Part shown: positions 1 to 6,647 of the stretch, piece by piece
How the letters are laid out: every line of letters begins with the position of its first letter
Position numbering within the stretch: the first letter of the stretch is position 1
Source: Acidobacteriota bacterium
Lineage (GTDB): Bacteria; Acidobacteriota; Terriglobia; Terriglobales; Acidobacteriaceae
DNA: 8,865 nt
Assembly: GCA_021805955.1 (NCBI GenBank)
Contig: JAJZDO010000591.1
Span: 1 to 8,865 of the forward strand
Direction: 5' to 3'
The notes under the pieces: model-generated
Database searches by the model: none
Told to the model about the DNA's origin: nothing
What the model saw: the letters and a program-made list of their open reading frames with translations, nothing else
Made by a program: the position numbers and the translations under genes

Positions 1-1469
1 TTGCGTACCTTGCGCTTGAGCACAACCAGCGGTGTATCCGCACCCTCCGGACCGTTGGCTCCCTCAGAAAAAAAAGCGCGCAGTTCGATGACGCCCTGGG
101 GCGTGTGCGCGTATTTGTTGGCGACGGCGCGACTGACCGTGGAGGGATGGACGCCAATCTCCTCGGCCACTTCCTTGATCATCATGGGGCGCAGAGCTTC
201 GATTCCCTGCTCCAGAAAATCCTGCTGGCGACGAATGATGACCTCGCAGGTGCGCAGGATGGTGCTTTTGCGCTGAGCGATATTGCGCATGAGCTGCATG
301 GCCGAGCGCAGCCTGTCCTTGACGTAATCGCGAACCTCTTTTTCAGTGGATTTTGCCGCCAGCATCCGGCGATAACGATGGCTGAGCCGAAGGCTGGGCA
401 GGTTCTCCTCATTCATGAGAGCGACCCACACTTCATCGCGCTTTACAAAGGCAACATCCGGCTCGATCCATTGCGTCTCTCGGCTGCTGTAGCGAGTGCC
501 GGGGCGCGGATCAAGCGAGCGAATCAGGCACAGAACCTCGTTGGCTTCAGCGTGTGTGCAACCAAGCGCTTTGGCAATCTCGCGCGGATCACGATGCGTC
601 AGCAACGTGAAGTAGTTCTGCAGGACGGTAGCAGCCAACTGGAAGCAGTGGCGACGTTGCAGCAGTTCCTGTTGCGCGGCTGCATGCAGGCTGTGGTGCG
701 GCGATTGCGAGGCCTCTGCAGCGAACTCTTCGGCTTCATCCGCAGAGATGGACCCAGGTTGTTCGGCAGTTGAATGCGCAGTGCGGGCGGGCGCGTAGAG
801 CATGTCAAGCTCAAGCAACTGCGCGCGCACCTGAAGCTGAAGACACTCGCTGAGACTGCGCGCGCCAACGCCGGCAGGATCAAGCGACTGAAGCACATGA
901 AGCGCTGCCGTCAGGATTTCTGCCGAAGCATCGGAACTCTTCGCAGTGGACTGGGCATACGCATCAATCAGATCTTCGAGCGAAGAAGCAAGATAACCGT
1001 TCTCATCGAGATTGCCGATCAGGAACTCCGTCGCCTGTGCAATTTCCGGTGAAAGCGTCTGCGCGCCAAGCTGCCACTCCAGATGATCGAAAAGCGAGGT
1101 TGGACGCGAAAGAAACTGCTCGAAGCCTGGCTTTTCCAGCTCCTCAAACTCACGCTGTGAACGAAAACCAGGGTCGAGATATTCCTGAAAGTAGCTGCCA
1201 AAATCGATCTCTTCAAAAGGATCGGCGGGAGCGGCTTCCGTAGCCTGTGCCGTCAGTTCACGGGCAGCCTCGCGCTGCTCCACATCATCCAGCATGGGGA
1301 TGGTCTCGTCCATCTCCTCCAGCAGTGGATTCTCGGCAATTTCATTCTGGATCATCTCCGCCAGTTCCAGTTTGTTGAGCGCAAGCACGCTGACCATCTG
1401 CATCAGACCAGGGGTGAGAATCTGGCGCTGCGAGACTTTCAGATTGAGTCTTGGCTGAAGCAATGGCAT
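1..1469 (-). CDS. rpoN: RNA polymerase sigma-54 factor RpoN, 3' end cut off by the window edge
   Basis: Sigma-54 directs RNA polymerase to -24/-12 promoters that need an AAA+ enhancer-binding activator. Reading from the ATG at 1469-1467 gives 489 uninterrupted residues to the window edge. Region I, which contacts activators, is at residues 1-50 with the typical Q-rich start (QRQILTPGLMQM) and ENPLLEE at 46-52. An acidic linker follows to about 115. The core-binding domain runs from about 120 to 330 and includes NLDENGYL (153-160) and LDPAGVGARSLSECL (196-210). The DNA-binding part includes EALRPMMIKEVAEEIG (424-439) and the helix-turn-helix HPSTVSRAVANKY (441-453). The C-terminal RpoN box, normally an ARRTVAKYRE-like motif, lies beyond position 1, so about 60 residues should be missing. 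A weak AAGG ribosome-binding site precedes the start. Residues about 221-275 form an A/E/Q/S/H-rich stretch that looks inserted compared with textbook RpoN. The position downstream of lptB is the classic one. Confidence 0.97.
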   Translation of the reverse strand, partial: MPLLQPRLNLKVSQRQILTPGLMQMVSVLALNKLELAEMIQNEIAENPLLEEMDETIPMLDDVEQREAARELTAQATEAAPADPFEEIDFGSYFQEYLDPGFRSQREFEELEKPGFEQFLSRPTSLFDHLEWQLGAQTLSPEIAQATEFLIGNLDENGYLASSLEDLIDAYAQSTAKSSDASAEILTAALHVLQSLDPAGVGARSLSECLQLQVRAQLLELDMLYAPARTAHSTAEQPGSISADEAEEFAAEASQSPHHSLHAAAQQELLQRRHCFQLAATVLQNYFTLLTHRDPREIAKALGCTHAEANEVLCLIRSLDPRPGTRYSSRETQWIEPDVAFVKRDEVWVALMNEENLPSLRLSHRYRRMLAAKSTEKEVRDYVKDRLRSAMQLMRNIAQRKSTILRTCEVIIRRQQDFLEQGIEALRPMMIKEVAEEIGVHPSTVSRAVANKYAHTPQGVIELRAFFSEGANGPEGADTPLVVLKRKVR

Positions 1470-1494
1470 GGATGGACCCTTGAGAGCAAGTGTA

Positions 1495-1529
1495 AATCCG
1501 TGCAGCGTTTTCTGCTGCTTTGACGGATT
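1495..1529 (-). terminator. Bulged 12-bp hairpin between lptB and rpoN (terminator, attenuator or processing site)
   Basis: Within the 119-base gap between lptB and rpoN, AATCCGT (1495-1501) pairs perfectly with ACGGATT (1523-1529). Inside it, GCAGC (1502-1506) pairs with GCTGC (1514-1518), leaving a 7-base loop and a one-sided 4-base bulge (1519-1522). That makes 12 Watson-Crick pairs. There is no long U tract on the minus-strand transcript after the stem, so a standard intrinsic terminator is not clearly supported. The hairpin ends about 25 bases before the rpoN start codon. It could reduce read-through, protect the lptB mRNA 3' end or shape the rpoN leader. The structure is seen in the sequence; the role is inference. 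Confidence 0.5.
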
Positions 1530-1588
1530 GATTTCGAGAGGAGTGTTCCAGATTGGGTCGGTACTGAATTGGAAAGGATGCGCGGCGA

Positions 1589-2317
1589 TCAGCTCAGCGT
1601 AAATCCTTCGCCAAGATAGATCCGGCGGACATCGGGATCGTTTCCCAGTTCACGCGGAGTGCCGGTGCGAAAGATATGCCCCTCGGCGATGATGTAGGCG
1701 CGGTCGGTGACGGAGAGCGTTTCGCGCACGTTGTGATCGGTGATGAGGATGCCGATGCCGCTCGATTTGAGATCGAAGATGATTTTTTGCAGATCGAGAA
1801 CGGCGATGGGGTCGATGCCGCTGAATGGCTCGTCGAGCAGAAGGAAGCTGGGTTGAATGCAAAGGCAACGCGCGATCTCGACACGCCTCCGCTCGCCACC
1901 GGAGAGCGCGTATCCACGCGTGGAGCGGATGTGGCGCAGGTTCAACTGTTGAATGAGGCGGTCTGTGCGCGCGCGGCGCTCGCGATCCGCGATGGGCTGA
2001 TTCTCTAATACGGCAAGGATATTTTCCTCGACCGTGAGCTTGCGGAAGACAGATGGCTCCTGGGGCAGATAGCTGATGCCGTGGTCACGTGCGCGCAGAT
2101 ACATGGGAACCTGCGTGATGTCGGTTTGATCGACAAGAACCTGTCCGGAGTCTGGGCGAACGAGGCCGACGATCATATAGAAACTGGTAGTTTTGCCAGC
2201 GCCATTGGGGCCAAGCAGGCCGACGACTTCGCCGCGTGTGATCTGGACGCTCACGTCGCGAACCACCTGGCGTCCACCGTAATTTTTGGCAATTTTATCT
2301 GCTGTCAGAGTCTGCAT
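1589..2317 (-). CDS. lptB: LPS export ABC transporter ATP-binding protein LptB
   Basis: LptB is the cytoplasmic ATPase of the LptB2FG transporter, which extracts lipopolysaccharide from the inner membrane and pushes it along the LptC/LptA bridge. The 242-residue product has the usual family length. It carries Walker A GPNGAGKT at 36-43, the Q-loop glutamine in YLPQEPSVF (83-91), the ABC signature LSGGE at 138-142, Walker B FLLLDEP at 158-164 with D162 and E163, and the H-loop histidine in TDHNV (H195). The stretches [14 protein letters not shown] and [18 protein letters not shown] are typical of the LptB branch rather than of generic ABC proteins. No strong ribosome-binding site precedes the ATG; a GAAGAGG lies about 20 bases upstream. 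It starts 29 bases after the LptC-like gene and is followed by rpoN, which supports the assignment independently. LptF and LptG are not in the window. Confidence 0.96.
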   Translation of the reverse strand: MQTLTADKIAKNYGGRQVVRDVSVQITRGEVVGLLGPNGAGKTTSFYMIVGLVRPDSGQVLVDQTDITQVPMYLRARDHGISYLPQEPSVFRKLTVEENILAVLENQPIADRERRARTDRLIQQLNLRHIRSTRGYALSGGERRRVEIARCLCIQPSFLLLDEPFSGIDPIAVLDLQKIIFDLKSSGIGILITDHNVRETLSVTDRAYIIAEGHIFRTGTPRELGNDPDVRRIYLGEGFTLS

Positions 2318-2346
2318 TGTGTGTACTTTGGACGGGCCTCTTCAGT

Positions 2347-4824
2347 TTAACGCTGCTTGCCTGCCGAGCGTGCAACTCCACTGGCATGGTCGATCGAGAT
2401 GCTGTCGTCATCCAGATGGAGGCGAATGGTGCGACCCGTGACGATGCCGCGCAACTGATCAGTCAACTGCGGGTTCTGTGTTGAGGTTCCGGTCAGCGTG
2501 ACCGTGGAGTCGTCGCTGGTGTATTCGAGCATTTCTCCACGCCCTGTACGTCCGGGAGCGGAAAAACGTACTTTGCCCGTGCAGATCATGCGATCGACAG
2601 CGGATAAAGGGGGCTGATTGTGAGGCGTGCCCGTTCTTGGCGGCTGATCGGTATGCATGAAGACACGGACAGAGTCGGAGAAAATCTGTGCGGGTCCACC
2701 GGCCGCAGTCGCTGCCACAGTGACATGGCTGAAGACGCCGGAGGAAAACTCGACGAGTTGTTGGCCAAAGGATTCGTGAACCGCTCCGCTGGTGAATTGC
2801 AGAACGTGGGCAAAGGCATCGTTCCGTTTTGCCGTTTTTCCGGTCGGCTGCGGAGCTTGCGCGAGAACGGTATCGACCGGTCGATCCGGCGTCACAGAGA
2901 CGGCGTCGAGGGTCTGGCGCGTACGATTCAGCACGATCTTCGGCGCTGTGATGGAACTGGCATCCTGCCAGAGGTGGGCCGACGAAGAGATGGTGCCCGT
3001 GAAGGTCACCTGCTGATCGTGTCCATCCATCGCAGCTTCGCTGGCAAGAATGTGGACCGGCGGCTGCGACCTGGGCGATGCGCCGGGCGTAGCATCAACG
3101 TCGGTCCAAGTGGCCTGCACAAAGTGACTGGCAAGCGCATTTTCATTCACGCGATCAAGATCAATAAGCTGCGCGTTCAATGAGAAGTTGTCCCCGAGCA
3201 AACGTGGAGGCACACCCGAAGTCCCGGTCAGGTGCAGGATTCCTGTGTCTCCGTCATAGTCGGAGTGGGCTGCGAAAGCATGCATGGTGCTGGCGGTCTT
3301 GCCTGGTTGCGAGGAAGCTTGCGTGATGTCGATTCGAACATGTCCATCCTGCACAATCCGTTCAATCTGGCTGCGATCAATCTGGCCTTTACTGCCAACT
3401 TCCGTCGTGCTTCGGTTTGCCGGGTGCGGCTGCAACGACTGAGTATTGTCTTTGATCTGTGCGTCAAGAGTGTCAGAGACGCTTGTCCACTGGCCCTGCG
3501 TTCGCGTGGCTTCGTGATACTTTGTGTGCCCTGATCCTAAAATGCGACGGATGGCTCCGGTAGCGAAAAAAAATGCCTGCACGTGATCGGCAGCAAGCAT
3601 GGAGTTTTGTGGAGGCTGACCTTCAGTAAGCTCGGTTGAGTTGATGCTGACGCGACCATCGCCGTTCATTTGCTGAAGCTGAGTCGCACGATTGGCACCA
3701 GAGTGCGAGAGTCCCGCCGGTGAGGGAGCAAACCGCAGTTCCGCAGTTTGTGAACGCCAATTCCGCGTGATGCGCGATTGCGTTGAGTGCGCAGAGACAG
3801 CCGTCTCCTGATCGCGCAGAACAGCTCCATCCAACAGCAAAGCGGTTTGCAACTGGCCGTTCGCATCAAAGTGAAGCTGCGTGCGCGGCGCGCTTCCACT
3901 CAGCAAGCGGTTGTTGCTGTTCATCTGAAAACTTGTGCCGCCCGACATCACGCCCGCAGCGGGCTGACTCTTTGTATTGAACTGAAAGACGGCCTGAGGC
4001 GCTTGTCCGTCGGCATTCGCGTTGGTGTGTAGGGTGACTCCATTCGAGGCATCCAACGTGGCGATCGAGCCGTCGCTGCGGAAGAGAATGTGCGCCAGAC
4101 CGCTGGTTGCGGTTCCGCCGCTGTAATCGGTGCGCATATCGCGCAGGATTGCAGTTTGTTGTGCGCGTTGCATCTCCGCGTGGGAGGCGTGAATGGTGAC
4201 GGGAGAGGCATTCTGCTGAACGTGAAGCTCGACCGCGGAGTTGAGAGTGAGCTGTCCGTGCGCAGCGTCGTAGACGGCACCGATGGCGGTGCCGTTGCCC
4301 TGCGGCAGGATAAAATCCAGTTTTTTGCTGGTGGTGGCAACTTCATTTTTCTGGTCAAAGGTCAAGCCGCTGGTACGAATACGAATGGAAGATTTTTCAG
4401 GGTCGGTTGAATGTGCTGTCTGCGATGGATTACGCACGGCAATCTCAACCTCGCCCTGCGCAACGGCGATGCCGGCAGACTGGTTGTATTGAAACTCATC
4501 GCCGCGGATAGTGTCTTCATGCTCGCCCTGCGGATTGAAAAACTCGATGCGAACATCGTGGAGCATGGTTTCACTGCTTTTCCGTGTCTGTTCTGCGCGC
4601 GCCGCATGAATGCGGAAGAGGGTTTTTCCGCGTCTTGTCTGGGTGTAGTCAAATTGATTGGCCTGAATCTGAATATCCGCACCGAGCCTGTGGGGCAGGT
4701 CCTGCAGAAGAAAATGACGCTTCCACTGGCCGGAGAGCAGAAACGCTGCGACCGCAAAAAACAGTACCGACCCGACAACCAGAATGAAATTGCGCGTGCG
4801 CTCGATGCTGAAGAAAAATTTCAT
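2347..4824 (-). CDS. lptC: Membrane-anchored LptC-type LPS transport protein with extended LptA/OstA-like repeats (825 aa)
   Basis: LptC is a bitopic inner-membrane protein that receives LPS from LptB2FG and passes it to periplasmic LptA; both have the OstA beta-jellyroll fold. Residues 1-12 are short and basic, 13-31 form one membrane segment, and 48-130 read like an LptC domain (DIQIQANQFDY, then a FFNPQG turn and GEVEIAV). The remainder is polar, helix-poor and beta-rich, as expected for stacked jellyrolls. Similar 18-residue units ending in glycine occur at 107-124, 517-534 and 593-610, with a related one at 761-779, and a final OstA-like piece (RGIVTGRTIRLHL) at 792-804. Ordinary LptC is about 190 residues and LptA about 185, so this protein is over four times LptC length. 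The ATG at 4824 was preferred because it directly precedes the anchor; an in-frame ATG at 4905 would add 27 polar residues and overlap the previous gene by 64 bases. The ribosome-binding site is weak. A combined LptC plus LptA role is inference, backed by lptB following 29 bases later. Confidence 0.85.
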   Translation of the reverse strand: MKFFFSIERTRNFILVVGSVLFFAVAAFLLSGQWKRHFLLQDLPHRLGADIQIQANQFDYTQTRRGKTLFRIHAARAEQTRKSSETMLHDVRIEFFNPQGEHEDTIRGDEFQYNQSAGIAVAQGEVEIAVRNPSQTAHSTDPEKSSIRIRTSGLTFDQKNEVATTSKKLDFILPQGNGTAIGAVYDAAHGQLTLNSAVELHVQQNASPVTIHASHAEMQRAQQTAILRDMRTDYSGGTATSGLAHILFRSDGSIATLDASNGVTLHTNANADGQAPQAVFQFNTKSQPAAGVMSGGTSFQMNSNNRLLSGSAPRTQLHFDANGQLQTALLLDGAVLRDQETAVSAHSTQSRITRNWRSQTAELRFAPSPAGLSHSGANRATQLQQMNGDGRVSINSTELTEGQPPQNSMLAADHVQAFFFATGAIRRILGSGHTKYHEATRTQGQWTSVSDTLDAQIKDNTQSLQPHPANRSTTEVGSKGQIDRSQIERIVQDGHVRIDITQASSQPGKTASTMHAFAAHSDYDGDTGILHLTGTSGVPPRLLGDNFSLNAQLIDLDRVNENALASHFVQATWTDVDATPGASPRSQPPVHILASEAAMDGHDQQVTFTGTISSSAHLWQDASSITAPKIVLNRTRQTLDAVSVTPDRPVDTVLAQAPQPTGKTAKRNDAFAHVLQFTSGAVHESFGQQLVEFSSGVFSHVTVAATAAGGPAQIFSDSVRVFMHTDQPPRTGTPHNQPPLSAVDRMICTGKVRFSAPGRTGRGEMLEYTSDDSTVTLTGTSTQNPQLTDQLRGIVTGRTIRLHLDDDSISIDHASGVARSAGKQR

Positions 4825-4841
4825 GCGCGGACAGTGCCTGC

Positions 4842-5447
4842 TCAATGCACCCGGTTGAGACGCGCCTGAAGACGAGCGGCAAGGGACTCGCCCATTTCCG
4901 ACCAAAGCAGGCGCGAGGAAGGTTCTGTTTCATGCTGCACTGCCTCAACTAAAGCAATCAACTGTCGGATGTTTTCCTCGATGCAGCGCAGGGCATGGGG
5001 ATCGAGGTTCACACCCTCCTGCAGAAAAGCTTCGTCGCTGCCAAAGTCGATGCGCATGTGTCCGTCCTGCGCCCATACTCCTTCATCAAACTCCGGTCCA
5101 TAGGCCAGCACCCGCACAAGTCTGCGCCGCTTTGCCCAGCCCGACTCTGAATCTGCATCCGGCTCCCAGAGATTCCAGCCGATCTGAAACTCGCAGGCAT
5201 CATCGGGATGAAAGAGTTCCAGTGCCTGGGTGACGGCGTAGTCGATCTTTGCAGCGTGCTCACCCGCGCCGTAGATTTCCTGAAAGAGTGCGGTCTCGCG
5301 CCAGTTGATGGGCCAGACAGTAACGGAAAAAACGCCAGGCTCCCCCCCGTGCGCGGCGAACTGCGCCAGCACCTGCTGGAGTTTTTCCTCCAGTCCCTCC
5401 ATGCGCATCTGCGGATACCAGAGACTCAGCGAGATCGAATCGGACAT
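4842..5447 (-). CDS. Uncharacterised protein, first gene of the lpt-rpoN operon (201 aa)
   Basis: I do not recognise a family. The product is 201 residues, acidic, rich in tryptophan (W10, W45, W49, W91, W94, W104, W125, W182), and lacks a signal peptide or membrane segment, so it is probably cytoplasmic. The N-terminal two thirds look alpha/beta; the tail from about 149 is helical (ALRCIEENIRQLIALVEAV). A short basic run (AKRRR, 105-109) sits in the middle. Reasons to call it real: a full-length frame between two well-placed genes, a stop only 17 bases before the LptC-like start, and a -10-like box just upstream. Its position in front of the LPS bridge gene, where other bacteria often have KDO genes such as kdsC, suggests co-transcription with LPS export, but nothing in the protein itself shows an envelope role. 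Confidence 0.8.
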   Translation of the reverse strand: MSDSISLSLWYPQMRMEGLEEKLQQVLAQFAAHGGEPGVFSVTVWPINWRETALFQEIYGAGEHAAKIDYAVTQALELFHPDDACEFQIGWNLWEPDADSESGWAKRRRLVRVLAYGPEFDEGVWAQDGHMRIDFGSDEAFLQEGVNLDPHALRCIEENIRQLIALVEAVQHETEPSSRLLWSEMGESLAARLQARLNRVH

Positions 5448-5456
5448 AGCATCTTC

Positions 5457-5462
5457 ATTTTA
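5457..5462 (-). promoter_or_regulatory. Candidate -10 box for the lpt-rpoN operon
   Basis: On the minus strand TAAAAT lies 9 bases before the ATG at 5447-5445. Transcription would start around 5450, leaving almost no leader. No convincing -35 box is found 16-18 bases upstream, and no Shine-Dalgarno sequence precedes the ATG. This is the only promoter-like element seen for this gene block. Confidence 0.35.
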
Positions 5463-5509
5463 TCCGCATGGGCAGCGGGAGTTGCGGCAGAAATGTTGCG
5501 CGATTCAGT

Positions 5510-5518
5510 TGATATACT
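5510..5518 (+). promoter_or_regulatory. Extended -10 promoter for the secreted hydrolase gene, possibly leaderless
   Basis: TGATATACT fits the extended -10 form TGn followed by TATACT (hexamer 5513-5518). A start site about 7 bases downstream would fall at 5525-5526, which is the A of the ATG at 5526. There is no good -35 box at standard spacing, as is usual for extended -10 promoters, and no Shine-Dalgarno sequence between the box and the ATG. The motif is seen; the leaderless transcript is inferred. Confidence 0.5.
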
Positions 5519-5525
5519 TCGGCCC

Positions 5526-6593
5526 ATGCAAACCTCTCGAATGTTTTTCAGGGCGATCATCGCTTTCCTGCTTCTTTCGTTGCTTCCTTTGCCCGGCACA
5601 GCACAAAAGTCCATCGGGAGCGGTACGGATGGTCAGCAGCAGTTTGCCGACCTGGGCACTTGCCCGTTGGAAAGCGGAGCAACAGTGCTGAGTTGCCGGA
5701 TTGGCTATCGCACCTGGGGCCGCAAAAATGTAGACGCAAGCAACGTCATCCTGGTTCCGCTTTGGTTCACCGGGACAACGGCGCAGCTTGCCTCGTGGGT
5801 TGGCCCCGGCAAAGTGCTGGACTCTTCGCACTTCTTCATCGTGGGCATCGATCCGCTGGCAAATGGCGTTTCCAGTTCGCCATCAAACAGCAAGATGCAG
5901 CCGCGCATGACGTTCCCGGCAATCACGATTCACGATATGGTCGAGGCCGAGTACGCGCTGGCGACGAAGACCCTCGGATTGAAGCATGTCCACGCTGTGT
6001 TGGGCATGTCGATGGGAGGGATGCAGACCTTTGAGTGGATGGTCGCGCATCCGCAGTTCATGGACGATGCGGTGCCGATTGTCGGTTCGCCGCGGCTGAC
6101 CGCCTACGACCTGCTGCTGTGGCAGTCCGAGGAAGATGCGATCCGCTCCAGTGCTGCCTGGATGATGGGCAACTACAAGGAAAATCCGCCGATTCCGATG
6201 GTGCAGATTCTGCACTCGATGAACATCACGACGCCACATCACTACGCTGCGACGGTGAGCCGCGAGGCGTTTCCGGCTACCTACTCCGGCTATGGGAACT
6301 GGAATGCGGACGGGTTCGACGCGAACGACCGCATCTATCAACTGGAGGCGATGATTCATCAGGACGTGGCGCACGGCGGCAGCCTGGAGGAAGCTGCGCA
6401 ACGCGTGCATGCAAAGGTGCTGGCCGTGGTCTCCGAGCAGGATCACATGGTGAATCCCGGGCCTGCGCTGGCGTTTGCGCCGAAGATTCACGCGCAGGTA
6501 CTGATGCTGCACTCCGACTGTGGCCACCTGGCGCCAAACTGCGAAGCGCAAACGGTGAGCACAGCGGTGAATCAGTTCCTGAGTGCGAAGTGA
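5526..6593 (+). CDS. Secreted alpha/beta hydrolase of the homoserine O-acetyltransferase (MetX)-like superfamily
   Basis: The 355-residue product begins with a signal peptide: basic start, hydrophobic core FFRAIIAFLLLSLL (7-20), then LPGTA with likely cleavage after A26. The rest is an alpha/beta-hydrolase of MetX type. FIVGIDPLANGVSSSPSN (104-121) matches the family's strand and loop, and GMSMGGMQTFEW (160-171) holds the nucleophile S162. The acid is probably D306 (SEQDHMVNP) and the base H334 (DCGHLAPNC). MetX proper is cytoplasmic and acetylates homoserine for methionine synthesis. An exported version is unlikely to have acetyl-CoA available and may instead be an esterase, acylase or lipase-like enzyme; substrate unknown. 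The ATG at 5526 was chosen because it starts the signal peptide and follows a -10 box at leaderless distance. M6 (5541) is an alternative. In-frame starts further upstream, to 5208, lie antisense to the neighbouring gene and are unlikely. Confidence 0.87.
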   Translation: MQTSRMFFRAIIAFLLLSLLPLPGTAQKSIGSGTDGQQQFADLGTCPLESGATVLSCRIGYRTWGRKNVDASNVILVPLWFTGTTAQLASWVGPGKVLDSSHFFIVGIDPLANGVSSSPSNSKMQPRMTFPAITIHDMVEAEYALATKTLGLKHVHAVLGMSMGGMQTFEWMVAHPQFMDDAVPIVGSPRLTAYDLLLWQSEEDAIRSSAAWMMGNYKENPPIPMVQILHSMNITTPHHYAATVSREAFPATYSGYGNWNADGFDANDRIYQLEAMIHQDVAHGGSLEEAAQRVHAKVLAVVSEQDHMVNPGPALAFAPKIHAQVLMLHSDCGHLAPNCEAQTVSTAVNQFLSAK

Positions 6594-6608
6594 GCGACGG
6601 ACGATGAA

Positions 6609-6638
6609 GATGCGCGCGGCATTCGGCTCACGCGCATC
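6609..6638. terminator. Inverted repeat between convergent genes, candidate bidirectional terminator
   Basis: GATGCGCG (6609-6616) and CGCGCATC (6631-6638) are perfect reverse complements separated by 14 bases. They sit in the 54-base gap between the ends of the hydrolase gene and glyS. A G/C-rich stem between two converging stops is where a shared terminator would be expected. No T tract follows on either strand, so an intrinsic terminator of the E. coli type is not proven. Confidence 0.4.
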
Positions 6639-6647
6639 CGGCGGCAA

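Noticed and set aside
105..773. Open frame of 222 codons on the plus strand opposite rpoN
   Set aside because: The minus strand reads as an unbroken, clearly conserved sigma-54, so this is a shadow.
1470..1588. Possible sigma-54 or sigma-70 promoter for rpoN
   Set aside because: No GG-N10-GC element with -24/-12 context and no convincing -35/-10 pair was found; only the hairpin stands out.
2872..2885. Perfect 14-bp palindrome ATCGACCGGTCGAT
   Set aside because: It lies inside the LptC-like coding sequence (around PDRPVD), and about one such palindrome every 16 kb is expected by chance.
4825..4905. 27-residue N-terminal extension of the LptC-like protein
   Set aside because: It overlaps the previous gene by 64 bases and would place a polar arm before the short basic start that normally precedes the membrane anchor.
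5208..5525. Possible 106-residue N-terminal extension of the secreted hydrolase
   Set aside because: It runs antisense through the neighbouring gene and its promoter and would bury the signal peptide inside the protein.
5883..6647. Open frame of 254 codons on the minus strand opposite the hydrolase gene
   Set aside because: Arg/His-rich composition with no domain; the opposite strand carries an intact catalytic protein with a signal peptide.
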